A stretch of 64,000 bases of DNA from an uncultured Schlesneria sp. (GTDB lineage Bacteria; Planctomycetota; Planctomycetia; Planctomycetales; Planctomycetaceae). The DNA lies in NCBI GenBank assembly GCA_903840265.1, contig CAIMFH010000010.1:1-64000 (forward strand), given 5' to 3'. Positions 51,466 through 60,649 of the stretch are shown one piece after another; within the stretch, counting starts at the first letter, position 1; every line of letters begins with the position of its first letter. Below the pieces are notes generated by a model. It was not told where the DNA came from. It saw only the letters and a list, made by a program, of their open reading frames with translations, and did no database searches. Position numbers and translations under genes: made by a program.

Positions 51466-52806
51466 TTAAGCGGTGACTCCGACCTCTGCGTCTGCTGTTG
51501 CTCGCTTCGTGATGCTCCGGAGTTCGTACCGTCCCGGCCACAGGGCTAAGGCCATCGCCCATCCGCTGATCATCAGGCAGACCAACCCTAGAATTGGCAG
51601 AATCACCGAGCACGATTGAAAGAACGTCAACCGGTCAAAGTCGCCCGCAAAAACGTCTCGATAGAGCTGGGCGACCACGCTACCGGTATAGCCAAGCGCA
51701 TCGGCCAGACAGATTCCAAACACCGCTGTCCCACCACCACGTATCGCGATCAGGCGATCAAACAACATCGCATTGAATGGGACATAGGTCAGGTAGACGC
51801 CGATTCCGGTCAGCATCATCCACGTCATTCCCGAGATGGCTCGGCCGAACACAAGCCACGTTGCCGTTCCGACCAGCAACATTCCGACCGCCATTAGCAC
51901 GTAAATCGCCACCATGGCGAGGCGGTTGTCTCGAATTAGGATCAAGGCTCCCAGAGCAAGTGTGACCAGCAGCCCGGCGGGTAGCTCTGTCTTGGAAAAG
52001 ATGGCGGCGTCGTTGGCGAATCCCAGCGTGGCCAGCATGTCGACCGCATAGTTGTCGCGAAAATCGCGGTAAGCGGTCAGGGCAGTATAAAAGATGAGCA
52101 GCGGCCACAGGACAGACCATTGCGATCGCACAAACTCCCAGCGATCTTCGACACTCATTGGTTGGCGTTCCGCACGCTGCTGGTTGTCAATCGAATCCGG
52201 CGCTGGCAACGAATGCAACATCCCCACGGCCAGTACGAACAAGGGCAGGAAACAAAGTCCCGTCAAGGCCGGCATCCAATAGATGTCCACGCCGTGCGTC
52301 AGCCACCATCGCCCGATGTCTTTGACGATGCCACTGGAAACGACAAACGAACAACACAGCGCAGCCAGCAGCAGGTCAGACGATCGCCGCCCTTCCAGGT
52401 AGCGAACGATGAATCCCCACACCAACCCCAGTGGAATGCCATTCAGGAAAATGGCAACAACCTTCCAGGGAACAGGGAGCACCGCGAACAAGACCAGCGA
52501 CAATTCTGCGGCCAGGATGAGACCAATGAGGACCAGCCCGCAATACCTCGAAGACGACCGAGAACAGACATCGATGCCGCAATATTTCGAGATGGCATAC
52601 CCGAGAATCTGGGCCACCACGAAGGCCGTCTTGAGATCGACGCCCGTATTCCACAACGTCTCGTGAGGATACGTCGCCGCAGTGAACGGCTTGCGAAAGG
52701 CATACATTGCAAAGTACGCCATAAAACCCCCGATGGCCGCCATCGGCATGACCGTCCATCGTCTGGATGGCGTCGATTCTGACTGCACAATCGAAAGCGG
52801 ATTCAT
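51466..52806 (-). CDS. MFS-like transporter (DUF5690-like)
   Basis: About 12 TM segments; FMAYFAMYAFRKPFTAATY; preferred start at 52806. Confidence 0.8.
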   Translation of the reverse strand: MNPLSIVQSESTPSRRWTVMPMAAIGGFMAYFAMYAFRKPFTAATYPHETLWNTGVDLKTAFVVAQILGYAISKYCGIDVCSRSSSRYCGLVLIGLILAAELSLVLFAVLPVPWKVVAIFLNGIPLGLVWGFIVRYLEGRRSSDLLLAALCCSFVVSSGIVKDIGRWWLTHGVDIYWMPALTGLCFLPLFVLAVGMLHSLPAPDSIDNQQRAERQPMSVEDRWEFVRSQWSVLWPLLIFYTALTAYRDFRDNYAVDMLATLGFANDAAIFSKTELPAGLLVTLALGALILIRDNRLAMVAIYVLMAVGMLLVGTATWLVFGRAISGMTWMMLTGIGVYLTYVPFNAMLFDRLIAIRGGGTAVFGICLADALGYTGSVVAQLYRDVFAGDFDRLTFFQSCSVILPILGLVCLMISGWAMALALWPGRYELRSITKRATADAEVGVTA

Positions 52807-52977
52807 GGGACGCTCGTCATTGTGGGAAGCACAGCGAAGGACCGCAGCAGCACAAGTTCGTACTTCCGCGATCACATCATCTCGCGACGGAGTTCTGTTT
52901 GATCGGCGCTGCGAAGGGTGAGTCGACCACTGCGGGAATGGAGCCCGCAACAATCAACTCACCCCGGTCTCAGCAGG

Positions 52978-53928
52978 TTAGAAGTCCCCAACAGGGGTTC
53001 CGTCGGCACGACTTCCCAGGACAGACCAGACGTTCAAGTCGATGTTCTCGGAGACGAACCGGACCGATCCATCTGCCAAAGCAACGTGAACGCCGCCCGG
53101 ATGCTGGCTGCCATAAGCAGTCTCAAAATTCTTTTTCATCTGCACGCCAGTTGAACCCATCATTTCGGAGAGATCGGAGATGTCGTCGTAGTCGTCGCCG
53201 CCGATATACCAATGATCCAATATTCCGTTAGGCCAGACGGGTTCGTCGACGGTCTTCGAAGTGTTGGTGAGAATCGGCAGGACTTCGCCGAGCATCACGG
53301 TGTTCGAAGTTCCGTCTGTCACATCGCGGAATCGACGCGACTGCTCGAATGCGAAGATTCCATCAGAGTTGCTCCACGTTGCCAGAGCACTGCCGCTATC
53401 GTCATCCAGATTGCCGCCCGTCCCCCAGGCATTCGCGATGTAGCAGGCGGGAACTCGATTGGCGATCCGGTATCCGCCTCCAACTCCACGCTCGTCCAGA
53501 TGTTCGGGGATGGCAGCAGAGGGGCAACGAAAAGCGGCGATCATCGTTTCGCAGGCCACGGTCTTCGCTTGGGTATTGGTGCCACTGGAGTTGCCCCAGT
53601 TCTTCGCATCGCCACTCCCCTCGCCCCAAGTCGTAATTGAGCTGTAGAGGTTTCCCTGTTCAATCTGCGGAAGCAGCATGGCGGACCAGGCAGATCCTTC
53701 GCGAGCACCACCGAATGGCAGCACCGAATGCGTGTCGTGGTAGTTGTGCAGCGCCAGCGCCAGTTGCTTCAGATTGTTGCGGCAACTCGTCCGCCGAGCG
53801 GATTCCCTCGCCTGCTGAACTGCTGGCAACAACAGGGCGATCAGAACGGCAATGATGGCGATCACCACCAGCAGTTCGATCAAAGTGAAACCAGATCGGC
53901 CAGCCTTCTTCGCGGTAGACATGTGCAA
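52978..53928 (-). CDS. DUF1559 pseudopilin-like protein with prepilin N-terminus
   Basis: [55 protein letters not shown]. Confidence 0.95.
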   Translation of the reverse strand: MHMSTAKKAGRSGFTLIELLVVIAIIAVLIALLLPAVQQARESARRTSCRNNLKQLALALHNYHDTHSVLPFGGAREGSAWSAMLLPQIEQGNLYSSITTWGEGSGDAKNWGNSSGTNTQAKTVACETMIAAFRCPSAAIPEHLDERGVGGGYRIANRVPACYIANAWGTGGNLDDDSGSALATWSNSDGIFAFEQSRRFRDVTDGTSNTVMLGEVLPILTNTSKTVDEPVWPNGILDHWYIGGDDYDDISDLSEMMGSTGVQMKKNFETAYGSQHPGGVHVALADGSVRFVSENIDLNVWSVLGSRADGTPVGDF

Positions 53929-54012
53929 CTCCTTCAGACAACCGGGACGAGTGAACAGGGATCAGAGCGGCGAACAGACAAGAAATAGAAAATGAGCCAC
54001 GGACCACACGAA

Positions 54013-54471
54013 TCAACCGCCAGCGGCGATCGCTTTGGGAAGATCGAGGGCAACTCCTTTTGAGGGAATTCGAATCTTGAGAGGAGACTTGCTTGGGATT
54101 TGATAGTCCTCGGGAACGATGTTGGTCGCCCCGACTTCATCCGGCTTTTCGTCACTCTTGAGGTCAGCTCCGGACGGCAATTCGAACTTCTTGCAGGTCA
54201 CGGCATATTCGCCAGCCTTCAGCTTGGCCGCGGAGGTGAATTCGAATCGTCCTTGCTCGTCTGTCCGAGCCATCGCCACAGGGATCGCTGGAGAGTCACT
54301 CGTCGACCAGAGAGTCAATTCGGCAAAGGAGGCCGACTTGCCACTCACTGTGATCAAGCCATCAGCCGTATACCCTGACTGTCCGAATCCGCAACCACCA
54401 ACGATCAGGATCGCCAAGGGGATGGAGTACGCGACACTTCGGCAAACCGAATAGAACAACTTCATGAGCAC
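54013..54471 (-). CDS. Small lipoprotein with carboxypeptidase-regulatory-like fold
   Basis: Lipobox-like ILIVGGCGFG; GLITVSGKSASFAELTLWS...DEQGRFEFTSAAKLKAGEYAVT. Confidence 0.7.
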   Translation of the reverse strand: MLMKLFYSVCRSVAYSIPLAILIVGGCGFGQSGYTADGLITVSGKSASFAELTLWSTSDSPAIPVAMARTDEQGRFEFTSAAKLKAGEYAVTCKKFELPSGADLKSDEKPDEVGATNIVPEDYQIPSKSPLKIRIPSKGVALDLPKAIAAGG

Positions 54472-54743
54472 GACCCTGATCTAGAGAGAGGGGTTCAGAT
54501 TCCGGGGATCGCTGTCTCGGTGTGACGATCACTTGAACCGTTCAACGATTTGCGATGTCCAACGGAGTCAGATTCTGTCGTTCGACGCTGCCAGCCGCGA
54601 TGACACTTCGCGCTGATTTACGTAACAGTTTTCACAGCTTTTTGAAGCAATCTTCTTTTTCGTTGGATACACTCAAACCCACTCACCACAATATTCTCAG
54701 ACCTCGCAGGCCGATCTATCCTTTTTGGCGATCACCAAAGTAG

Positions 54744-55931
54744 ATGGCGAATTTCAACCAAAAACGGATTGCGTTGCTGGTGCAAACGTCGACCTCATGG
54801 AGCCGACAGGTCCTGGCTGGCGTGGCGGAACAAGCACTCGAGAAAGGTGTCTGCGAGTTCTGGATTGAGCCGCGAGGCTTCTATGAATCGATGACGCTTC
54901 CGCCAGACTGGGCCGGCGATGGTATTATCTGTCGATTAACCGATCAGCATCTCGTCGACGCTATCGAACGTCGTGGCCTACCCGCGGTGAATGTTTCCTG
55001 GCTGGGAACACATAGTCCCAAGATCCCCAAAGTGGTCTCAGATGAGGCCGCCTGCGGGAAGTTAGCCGCCGAGTTTCTGATCGAGCGTGGGTGGACCAAC
55101 TTTGGAGTCGTCGGCTATCCCCCGCGACTCAACTACTCCGGTCAGGTGGAACGCGCGTTCTGCGAACGTCTGGCGACCGAGGGCCATACAACTTCATCCT
55201 TCGAACATCAGTCTGATTTCGGCCAACTGAATATCGGCGATCAGCTCTCTTCGATCGCAGTCTGGCTGCTCTCATTGCCCAAGCCTGTGGCGATCCTGGT
55301 CTGGACAACGACGATCGGGCATGAAATCACGCTGACTTGCCGTAAGCTGCGTCTGTCCGTTCCTGATGACGTTGCCATCCTGGCCATCGAACTCGATCCA
55401 CTCATTTCATCTCTGGCCCCCACGCCGATTGCCTTCATCGATCAATCACCGCGTCAGGTCGGAGCGAGAGCTCTTGAGCTATTGTTGGATTTGATCGACG
55501 GAAACGCTCCGCCAGGTGAGCCGATCCTGATCCCTCCGCGGTGCATCGCCGAACGAACCTCTGTCGGGACAATCTTCGTTCAGGACACGATGGTCAGAAA
55601 CGCCGTCCAATTCATGCGAGATCGAATTGGCTTTCCGATTCAAGTCAACGATGTGGCCACCGCAGTCGCCACGTCGCGTCGTGTGCTGGAACAACGTTTC
55701 GAGAAAGCGTTGAAGTGCTCACCGGCCGAAGTCATCCGTCGCTCAAAGCTCACCCATGCCATGCACCTTCTCGGTGAAACGGCGCTCACGGTGAGCGAAG
55801 TCGCTCTGCGAACAGGATTTCTGCATACGGAAACGTTCCTGCGTTTTTTCAAGCGCGAAGCAGGAGTCACGCCGACAGAATTCCGTTCGAAGTCACCGAA
55901 GGTACGACAGAGAGCGTTTGAAGAGGACTAA
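54744..55931 (+). CDS. XylR-like transcriptional regulator (periplasmic-binding-like sensor plus AraC HTH)
   Basis: KRIALLVQTSTSWSRQVLAGVAE; C-terminal AraC HTH ALTVSEVALRTGFLHTETFLRFFKREAGVTPTEFR. Confidence 0.92.
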   Translation: MANFNQKRIALLVQTSTSWSRQVLAGVAEQALEKGVCEFWIEPRGFYESMTLPPDWAGDGIICRLTDQHLVDAIERRGLPAVNVSWLGTHSPKIPKVVSDEAACGKLAAEFLIERGWTNFGVVGYPPRLNYSGQVERAFCERLATEGHTTSSFEHQSDFGQLNIGDQLSSIAVWLLSLPKPVAILVWTTTIGHEITLTCRKLRLSVPDDVAILAIELDPLISSLAPTPIAFIDQSPRQVGARALELLLDLIDGNAPPGEPILIPPRCIAERTSVGTIFVQDTMVRNAVQFMRDRIGFPIQVNDVATAVATSRRVLEQRFEKALKCSPAEVIRRSKLTHAMHLLGETALTVSEVALRTGFLHTETFLRFFKREAGVTPTEFRSKSPKVRQRAFEED

Positions 55932-56053
55932 CCGGCGATGCTCTAATCCGGGCGTGGCTCGTCACGCAAAGACCACGCCCTTCACGCAGCTTCAGGGACG
56001 TACCACTCTGCAAACACGTTGCTCATCTTACAAGCCTCTGCTACTTTCAAGCG

Positions 56054-56344
56054 ATGACATCAACTCGCATCAGTCAGCATATCAACGCACCACGTGCCGC
56101 AGTCTATCACACCCTGCTCGATCCACAGGCGATCGCCCACTGGCGAGTGCCCAACGGCATGACCTCCCATGTGCACGAATTCGACGCTCGTGAAGGAAGT
56201 TCGTTTCGAGTCTCACTCACATACACCACAGACGGTGCAGGTAAGACGACCGCACGCACGGACACTTACAACGAATATGGCTGGCAACAGTCGCTCAAGA
56301 AGCTGGCGACCCTCGTCGAGACAAAACAGGACATCTCAATCTAA
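56054..56344 (+). pseudogene. AHSA1/SRPBCC-domain protein with internal deletion
   Basis: N-terminal ISQHINAPRAAVYHTLLDPQAIAHWRVP and C-terminal NEYGWQQSLKKLATLVE present, central core missing. Confidence 0.65.
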
Positions 56345-56451
56345 CCACTTCCACTGGACCTCAGTAGAATATGCGGCGTAGAACATGCGACGTTGTGTCG
56401 GTAAGATACTGACGGCAATGGAGGCGAGAGGTAGTCAGGAGTAAGGTCATC

Positions 56452-56679
56452 ATGTCGACGGCTCGCGAAGAGATACTGAGAACGGCGATGGAGCTATCCG
56501 AGTCAGATCGTCTGCTGCTTGCGACGGAACTGATGGATACTGTTTCGGACGACTCGTCAGGTTGGTCGATCGACGATCCCGATCTACTTCAGGAACTCCA
56601 AACTCGAATGAACGACGGTCGCCCGGCCGTCTCGTGGAACGATGTCAAAGCACAGCTGGATGCGGATCTTCAGGCGTGA
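56452..56679 (+). CDS. Addiction-module antitoxin-like protein
   Basis: 75 aa, SESDRLLLATELMDTV; overlaps downstream toxin start (GTGA). Confidence 0.8.
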   Translation: MSTAREEILRTAMELSESDRLLLATELMDTVSDDSSGWSIDDPDLLQELQTRMNDGRPAVSWNDVKAQLDADLQA

Positions 56680-56966
56680 TCGAGTTCCATCAACTCGCCC
56701 TGCAGGAGTTACGGCAGGCACAAGCATGGTATCGTGCAAGATCGCAGCAAGCGGCGGAACGTTTTTACTTAAAGGTTCAACGGGCAATCGAACGACTGCA
56801 GATCGATCCGTCCTCGCATGCCATGATTGGACGTGACTGCCATTAATTGCGGATTGCACGATTTCCGTTTGCGCTCATTTACCGCGTTCAATCTGACAGT
56901 CACATCTTCATCATCGCGGTTGCTCATAGCTCTCGTCGTCGAAGTTACTGGCGGAAGCGCAAGTGA
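56676..56966 (+). pseudogene. ParE/RelE-like toxin interrupted by in-frame TAA
   Basis: VIEFHQLALQELRQAQAWYRARSQQAAERFYLKVQ...IGRDCH-stop-LRIARFPFALIYRVQSDSHIFIIAVAHSSRRRSYWRKRK in one frame. Confidence 0.85.
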
Positions 56967-57020
56967 CCGAATTGGCCTACCAACAAGTTTTTATTTGTGA
57001 TTATCTAAAGGGACAAATTC

Positions 57021-58073
57021 GTGAAGCTGATTCGCTTCGTTGCCATAGTGGCCTGTTCGATTTCGCTCGCGGTCGGATGCTCGACTCCTTCAAGTCCTCC
57101 TACCACGCCAAAGCCACAGGAATCTGCCTCCAATCCAGAGTCCTCGACGACAGGCTCAACGCCGAATGTCCCCCGCGAACAATTGGACGCAGCCATCAAA
57201 CTGCTGGACCCGCTCGGGATTTCGTATGACGAATTGGGCGACGATGCGCCGCTGACGACTCCTCTACCGACCTTCTCAGGAGCCAACGGGGTCGGCGGCA
57301 CCGAGTTGAAAAAGCTGGTGGACCTCCCCTTCCCTTTCGCATTGCGATTGAACGAGACCAAGGTGACTGATGAGGACCTGAAGGAACTGGTAAAGCTCGA
57401 ACATCTGACGTACTTGAATCTCGGTGATTGCGATATCACAAACTCGGGAATTGAGAACCTGGCTGCTGTACCAAATCTCGAAGTTCTGTTCCTGGAGAAC
57501 ACCAAGATCACCAATGCAGGTGTTCCCGCTTTTGCAAAATTCAAACGATTGCGCGCGATCTGCTTGGACAAGACCGAAATCACGGACGCGGGACTGCAAA
57601 AGCTGGCAGACCTAAAGACTCTCGACACCCTCTATGTGAACGGAACAGAAATCACAAATGTCGGATTGGCGGCAATCGCCGAGTCTCACCCCAATCTTTC
57701 GGTTCTGTTTCTCGCTGGAACCGGAATCACGGATGATGGGCTGAAGTCCATTGCAACGTTGAAGCAACTGAAAACTCTCTACCTGACGGCAACCCAGATC
57801 TCGGACGCTGGCATGAGAGACCTGTCGACGCTACCAGCGCTCACAACATTGGATATCGGTGGAACTCCAATAGGCGACGCTGGTATCAAAGAGCTGACGG
57901 CGATCAAGACTTTATCATCGTTGCATCTGCATGGCACCCAAGCCACGGACGCTTCCTTCCGAGATCTTGCCGAGCTACCAGCCCTGTCAGAGTTATGGAT
58001 CTCCACATCGCTCGCCACTCCAGCCGGAATTGTCGTGTTCAAGTCGATTCGGCCCAATTGCGCTGTGCAGTGA
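57021..58073 (+). CDS. Secreted leucine-rich-repeat protein
   Basis: Lipobox-like signal; repeated LxxLxLxxTxITDAGL units. Confidence 0.85.
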   Translation: MKLIRFVAIVACSISLAVGCSTPSSPPTTPKPQESASNPESSTTGSTPNVPREQLDAAIKLLDPLGISYDELGDDAPLTTPLPTFSGANGVGGTELKKLVDLPFPFALRLNETKVTDEDLKELVKLEHLTYLNLGDCDITNSGIENLAAVPNLEVLFLENTKITNAGVPAFAKFKRLRAICLDKTEITDAGLQKLADLKTLDTLYVNGTEITNVGLAAIAESHPNLSVLFLAGTGITDDGLKSIATLKQLKTLYLTATQISDAGMRDLSTLPALTTLDIGGTPIGDAGIKELTAIKTLSSLHLHGTQATDASFRDLAELPALSELWISTSLATPAGIVVFKSIRPNCAVQ

Positions 58074-58211
58074 TGATTCGCGATGTCTAAGGCATGGCTG
58101 GTGGCACGACACACTAGCTAGTGAGTAAGATTGCCGCCGCAAGTAGGTAGGGTGTGTTCCGAAGACTTCACGCACCTGACGTTCATCTCATTCCCAACCC
58201 GATCATTATCC

Positions 58212-59126
58212 ATGAAACTACTCGTCACCGCCTTCGCGTTACTGCTCGTTGCAAATGTCGCCCGAGCGGAAATCGGTATCATTTCGCCTGCCGATGCCAA
58301 TCAACTCATTCATAATACGGACGCCAGCCAGCGGCCCGTCGTGCTGGATACTCGCGGAGGCTACAAGGACTACTTCCGCGGCCACCTTCCCTCCGCGCAT
58401 CACCTCAACTTCGACACTCTTCGAGGTACCGAGAATGGCGTTCCCGTTCAGTATCTGCCTGATGACATCACGAAGGCATTACTGATTCGAGCCGGCATCG
58501 ATCGCAATCGTACGCATCTGATCTACGCGACGGGCGATGTTCTTCCCAACGATGAAATCCTCAGTGCCAGCATGGTCGCTTACGTGCTGGAAAAGTTCGG
58601 CGTGAAGGACATTCGTATCGTTGACGGTGGTCTTCCTGCTTGGAAACAGGCCAAGCTGCCCGTCACGCAGGAATACTTTGGCAATGCTCCGGGGACGCTG
58701 CCCGAAAGGGGAAACAAAGAGATCGCGATCGCCGTCGATGAACTGCTGGAACGAAAAGGAAAACCCGGCGTCGTGCTCGTCGATGCTCGCCCCCACAACG
58801 AATACCTCGGCGACGATGATATCTGGCTGCGAAAGGGACATATCCCGGGTGCGATCAGCTTCCACTGGGCGCGACTCATGGAGAAAGACAACACCCACAA
58901 GTTCAAGCCTTTCACGCAAGTGAAAGCCGAACTCGAAGCGGCCGGACTGGAACCAAACAAAGAGATCATCGTCTACTGTGGCACGTCTCGCGAAGGGAGC
59001 CTGCTGCGGTTCTACTTGAAGCACGTCGCGAAGTATCCCAACGTGCGGCTGTATGAAGGATCGTGGAAAGAATACGCATCCTTGAAGCAGCACGCTGCCG
59101 AAACGAAAGAGAACAAAGCCAAGTGA
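58212..59126 (+). CDS. Secreted two-domain rhodanese-like sulfurtransferase
   Basis: VLDTRGGYKDYFRGHLPSAHHL, IVYCGTSREGSLLRFYL active-site loop; start at 58212. Confidence 0.9.
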   Translation: MKLLVTAFALLLVANVARAEIGIISPADANQLIHNTDASQRPVVLDTRGGYKDYFRGHLPSAHHLNFDTLRGTENGVPVQYLPDDITKALLIRAGIDRNRTHLIYATGDVLPNDEILSASMVAYVLEKFGVKDIRIVDGGLPAWKQAKLPVTQEYFGNAPGTLPERGNKEIAIAVDELLERKGKPGVVLVDARPHNEYLGDDDIWLRKGHIPGAISFHWARLMEKDNTHKFKPFTQVKAELEAAGLEPNKEIIVYCGTSREGSLLRFYLKHVAKYPNVRLYEGSWKEYASLKQHAAETKENKAK

Positions 59127-59136
59127 GGTCGACCGC

Positions 59137-60093
59137 ATGCTGACCTCCATTCTGTTTCTCGCCGTCTGCTTCGTGGCCTTCACGAACGGAGCGAACGCCA
59201 ACTTTAAGGGTGTGGCTTCGCTTTACGGTAGCGGGACCACCACACTTCGCACGGCTCTATATTGGGGGACTGCGACGACATTCGCGGGGTCTCTAGCGGC
59301 GATGTTTCTGGCCGAGGGGATGCTCAAGAAATTCAGCGGTCGCGGCATCGTTCCCGATACGCTATTGCAGTCCCCCGAATTTCTAACTGCGGTCGCTATC
59401 GGGGCCGCGTTGACCAGCTTCCTCGCCACAAGACTCGGCTTCCCGGTCTCGACCACGCACGCTTTGGTGGGTGCGTTGTTAGGCGCGGGGCTGGCCGGAA
59501 GCGGTACCGAAGTCCAGTTTATGGCACTCGGGAAAAACTTCCTCTACCCCCTGTTCTTCAGTCCGATCGTGGCCGCCGTCTTAGGGGGGCTGACATACCT
59601 GATCTTAAGAACTTTGCGACTCGCTCCCGACCATCGCACTCGCACGCTAGATGTCCTGCACTACATCAGTGCCGGCGCAGCCAGCTTCGCCCGCGGCTTG
59701 AATGATACACCGAAGATGGTGGCACTATTGCTCGTCGTCCCCGGCTTCGACGCGCGCTGGGGAGGACTGGTCATCGCTATCGTGATCGCTCTCGGCGGCT
59801 TACTCGATGCCGATAAAGTCGCGGAAACGCTCGGCAAGAAGGTCACCGCGATGAACCCCGGCCAGGGCTTTGCCGCGAGTCTTGTGACGGCGGGCCTGGT
59901 CACCACCGCCAGCTTTCATAGTCTTCCCGTCAGCACAACCCATGTCAGCGTCGGTTCACTGCTCGGCATGGGAGTGACGACGGGCCAGGCGAAATGGCGG
60001 ACTATCGGAGAAATTCTGCTCGCCTGGGTCAGCACGGTCCCTTGCGGGGCGATCCTGGCGGCCATCGCTTATGGTGTGATTTCCTGGTTCTAA
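59137..60093 (+). CDS. PiT-family inorganic phosphate transporter
   Basis: FTNGANANFKGVASLYGSG; FPVSTTHALVGALLGAGLAG; LPVSTTHVSVGSLLGMG. Confidence 0.94.
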   Translation: MLTSILFLAVCFVAFTNGANANFKGVASLYGSGTTTLRTALYWGTATTFAGSLAAMFLAEGMLKKFSGRGIVPDTLLQSPEFLTAVAIGAALTSFLATRLGFPVSTTHALVGALLGAGLAGSGTEVQFMALGKNFLYPLFFSPIVAAVLGGLTYLILRTLRLAPDHRTRTLDVLHYISAGAASFARGLNDTPKMVALLLVVPGFDARWGGLVIAIVIALGGLLDADKVAETLGKKVTAMNPGQGFAASLVTAGLVTTASFHSLPVSTTHVSVGSLLGMGVTTGQAKWRTIGEILLAWVSTVPCGAILAAIAYGVISWF

Positions 60094-60114
60094 CGACGCG
60101 AGGTTGCACGAGAG

Positions 60115-60546
60115 ATGGTTGAGACCAATGAGCAACAAATTCGCATCCTGGCGGAGCAGGAAATCGATCCACGTCTTGAACTGGCGGTGTTCACGACCCA
60201 GCTCGCGTTGGATCGCACACAACTCTCCTGGGTGCGCACGGCGTTCACATTCATGTCAGCCGGCCTGGCCCTGGATAAAGGGGCCGAGGCGATGCATCGG
60301 GCCAGTGTCCTGGCGGGAACAAATTGGGTCCGGAGCAGTCATGCCATTGCTGTCGTTCTGACATCGGCCGCAACAGTTTCGCTGCTGCTCGCAACATATG
60401 CCTACTGCCGTGAGGCTCATCGTCTAGGACAGCTCAAGAACACCACCGTCTGGGTTCCTCCGGTGCTGTTCTTGTCGCTACTGGTAATTTGCCTCGGCGG
60501 TACCTTGTCCACGCTCTTACTGATCTGGCATCGATTGGAACCGTGA
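60115..60546 (+). CDS. DUF202-family membrane protein
   Basis: LALDRTQLSWVRTAFTFMSAGLALDKG; three TMs. Confidence 0.88.
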   Translation: MVETNEQQIRILAEQEIDPRLELAVFTTQLALDRTQLSWVRTAFTFMSAGLALDKGAEAMHRASVLAGTNWVRSSHAIAVVLTSAATVSLLLATYAYCREAHRLGQLKNTTVWVPPVLFLSLLVICLGGTLSTLLLIWHRLEP

Positions 60547-60649
60547 TGCAAATGGTGGCGAATTGGCTGAGACAACAACCACTCGTTTCAAACGATGGAA
60601 CATCATTGCATGACCCATGCCGAGACGCGACACGTAAGTGCTACACGCG

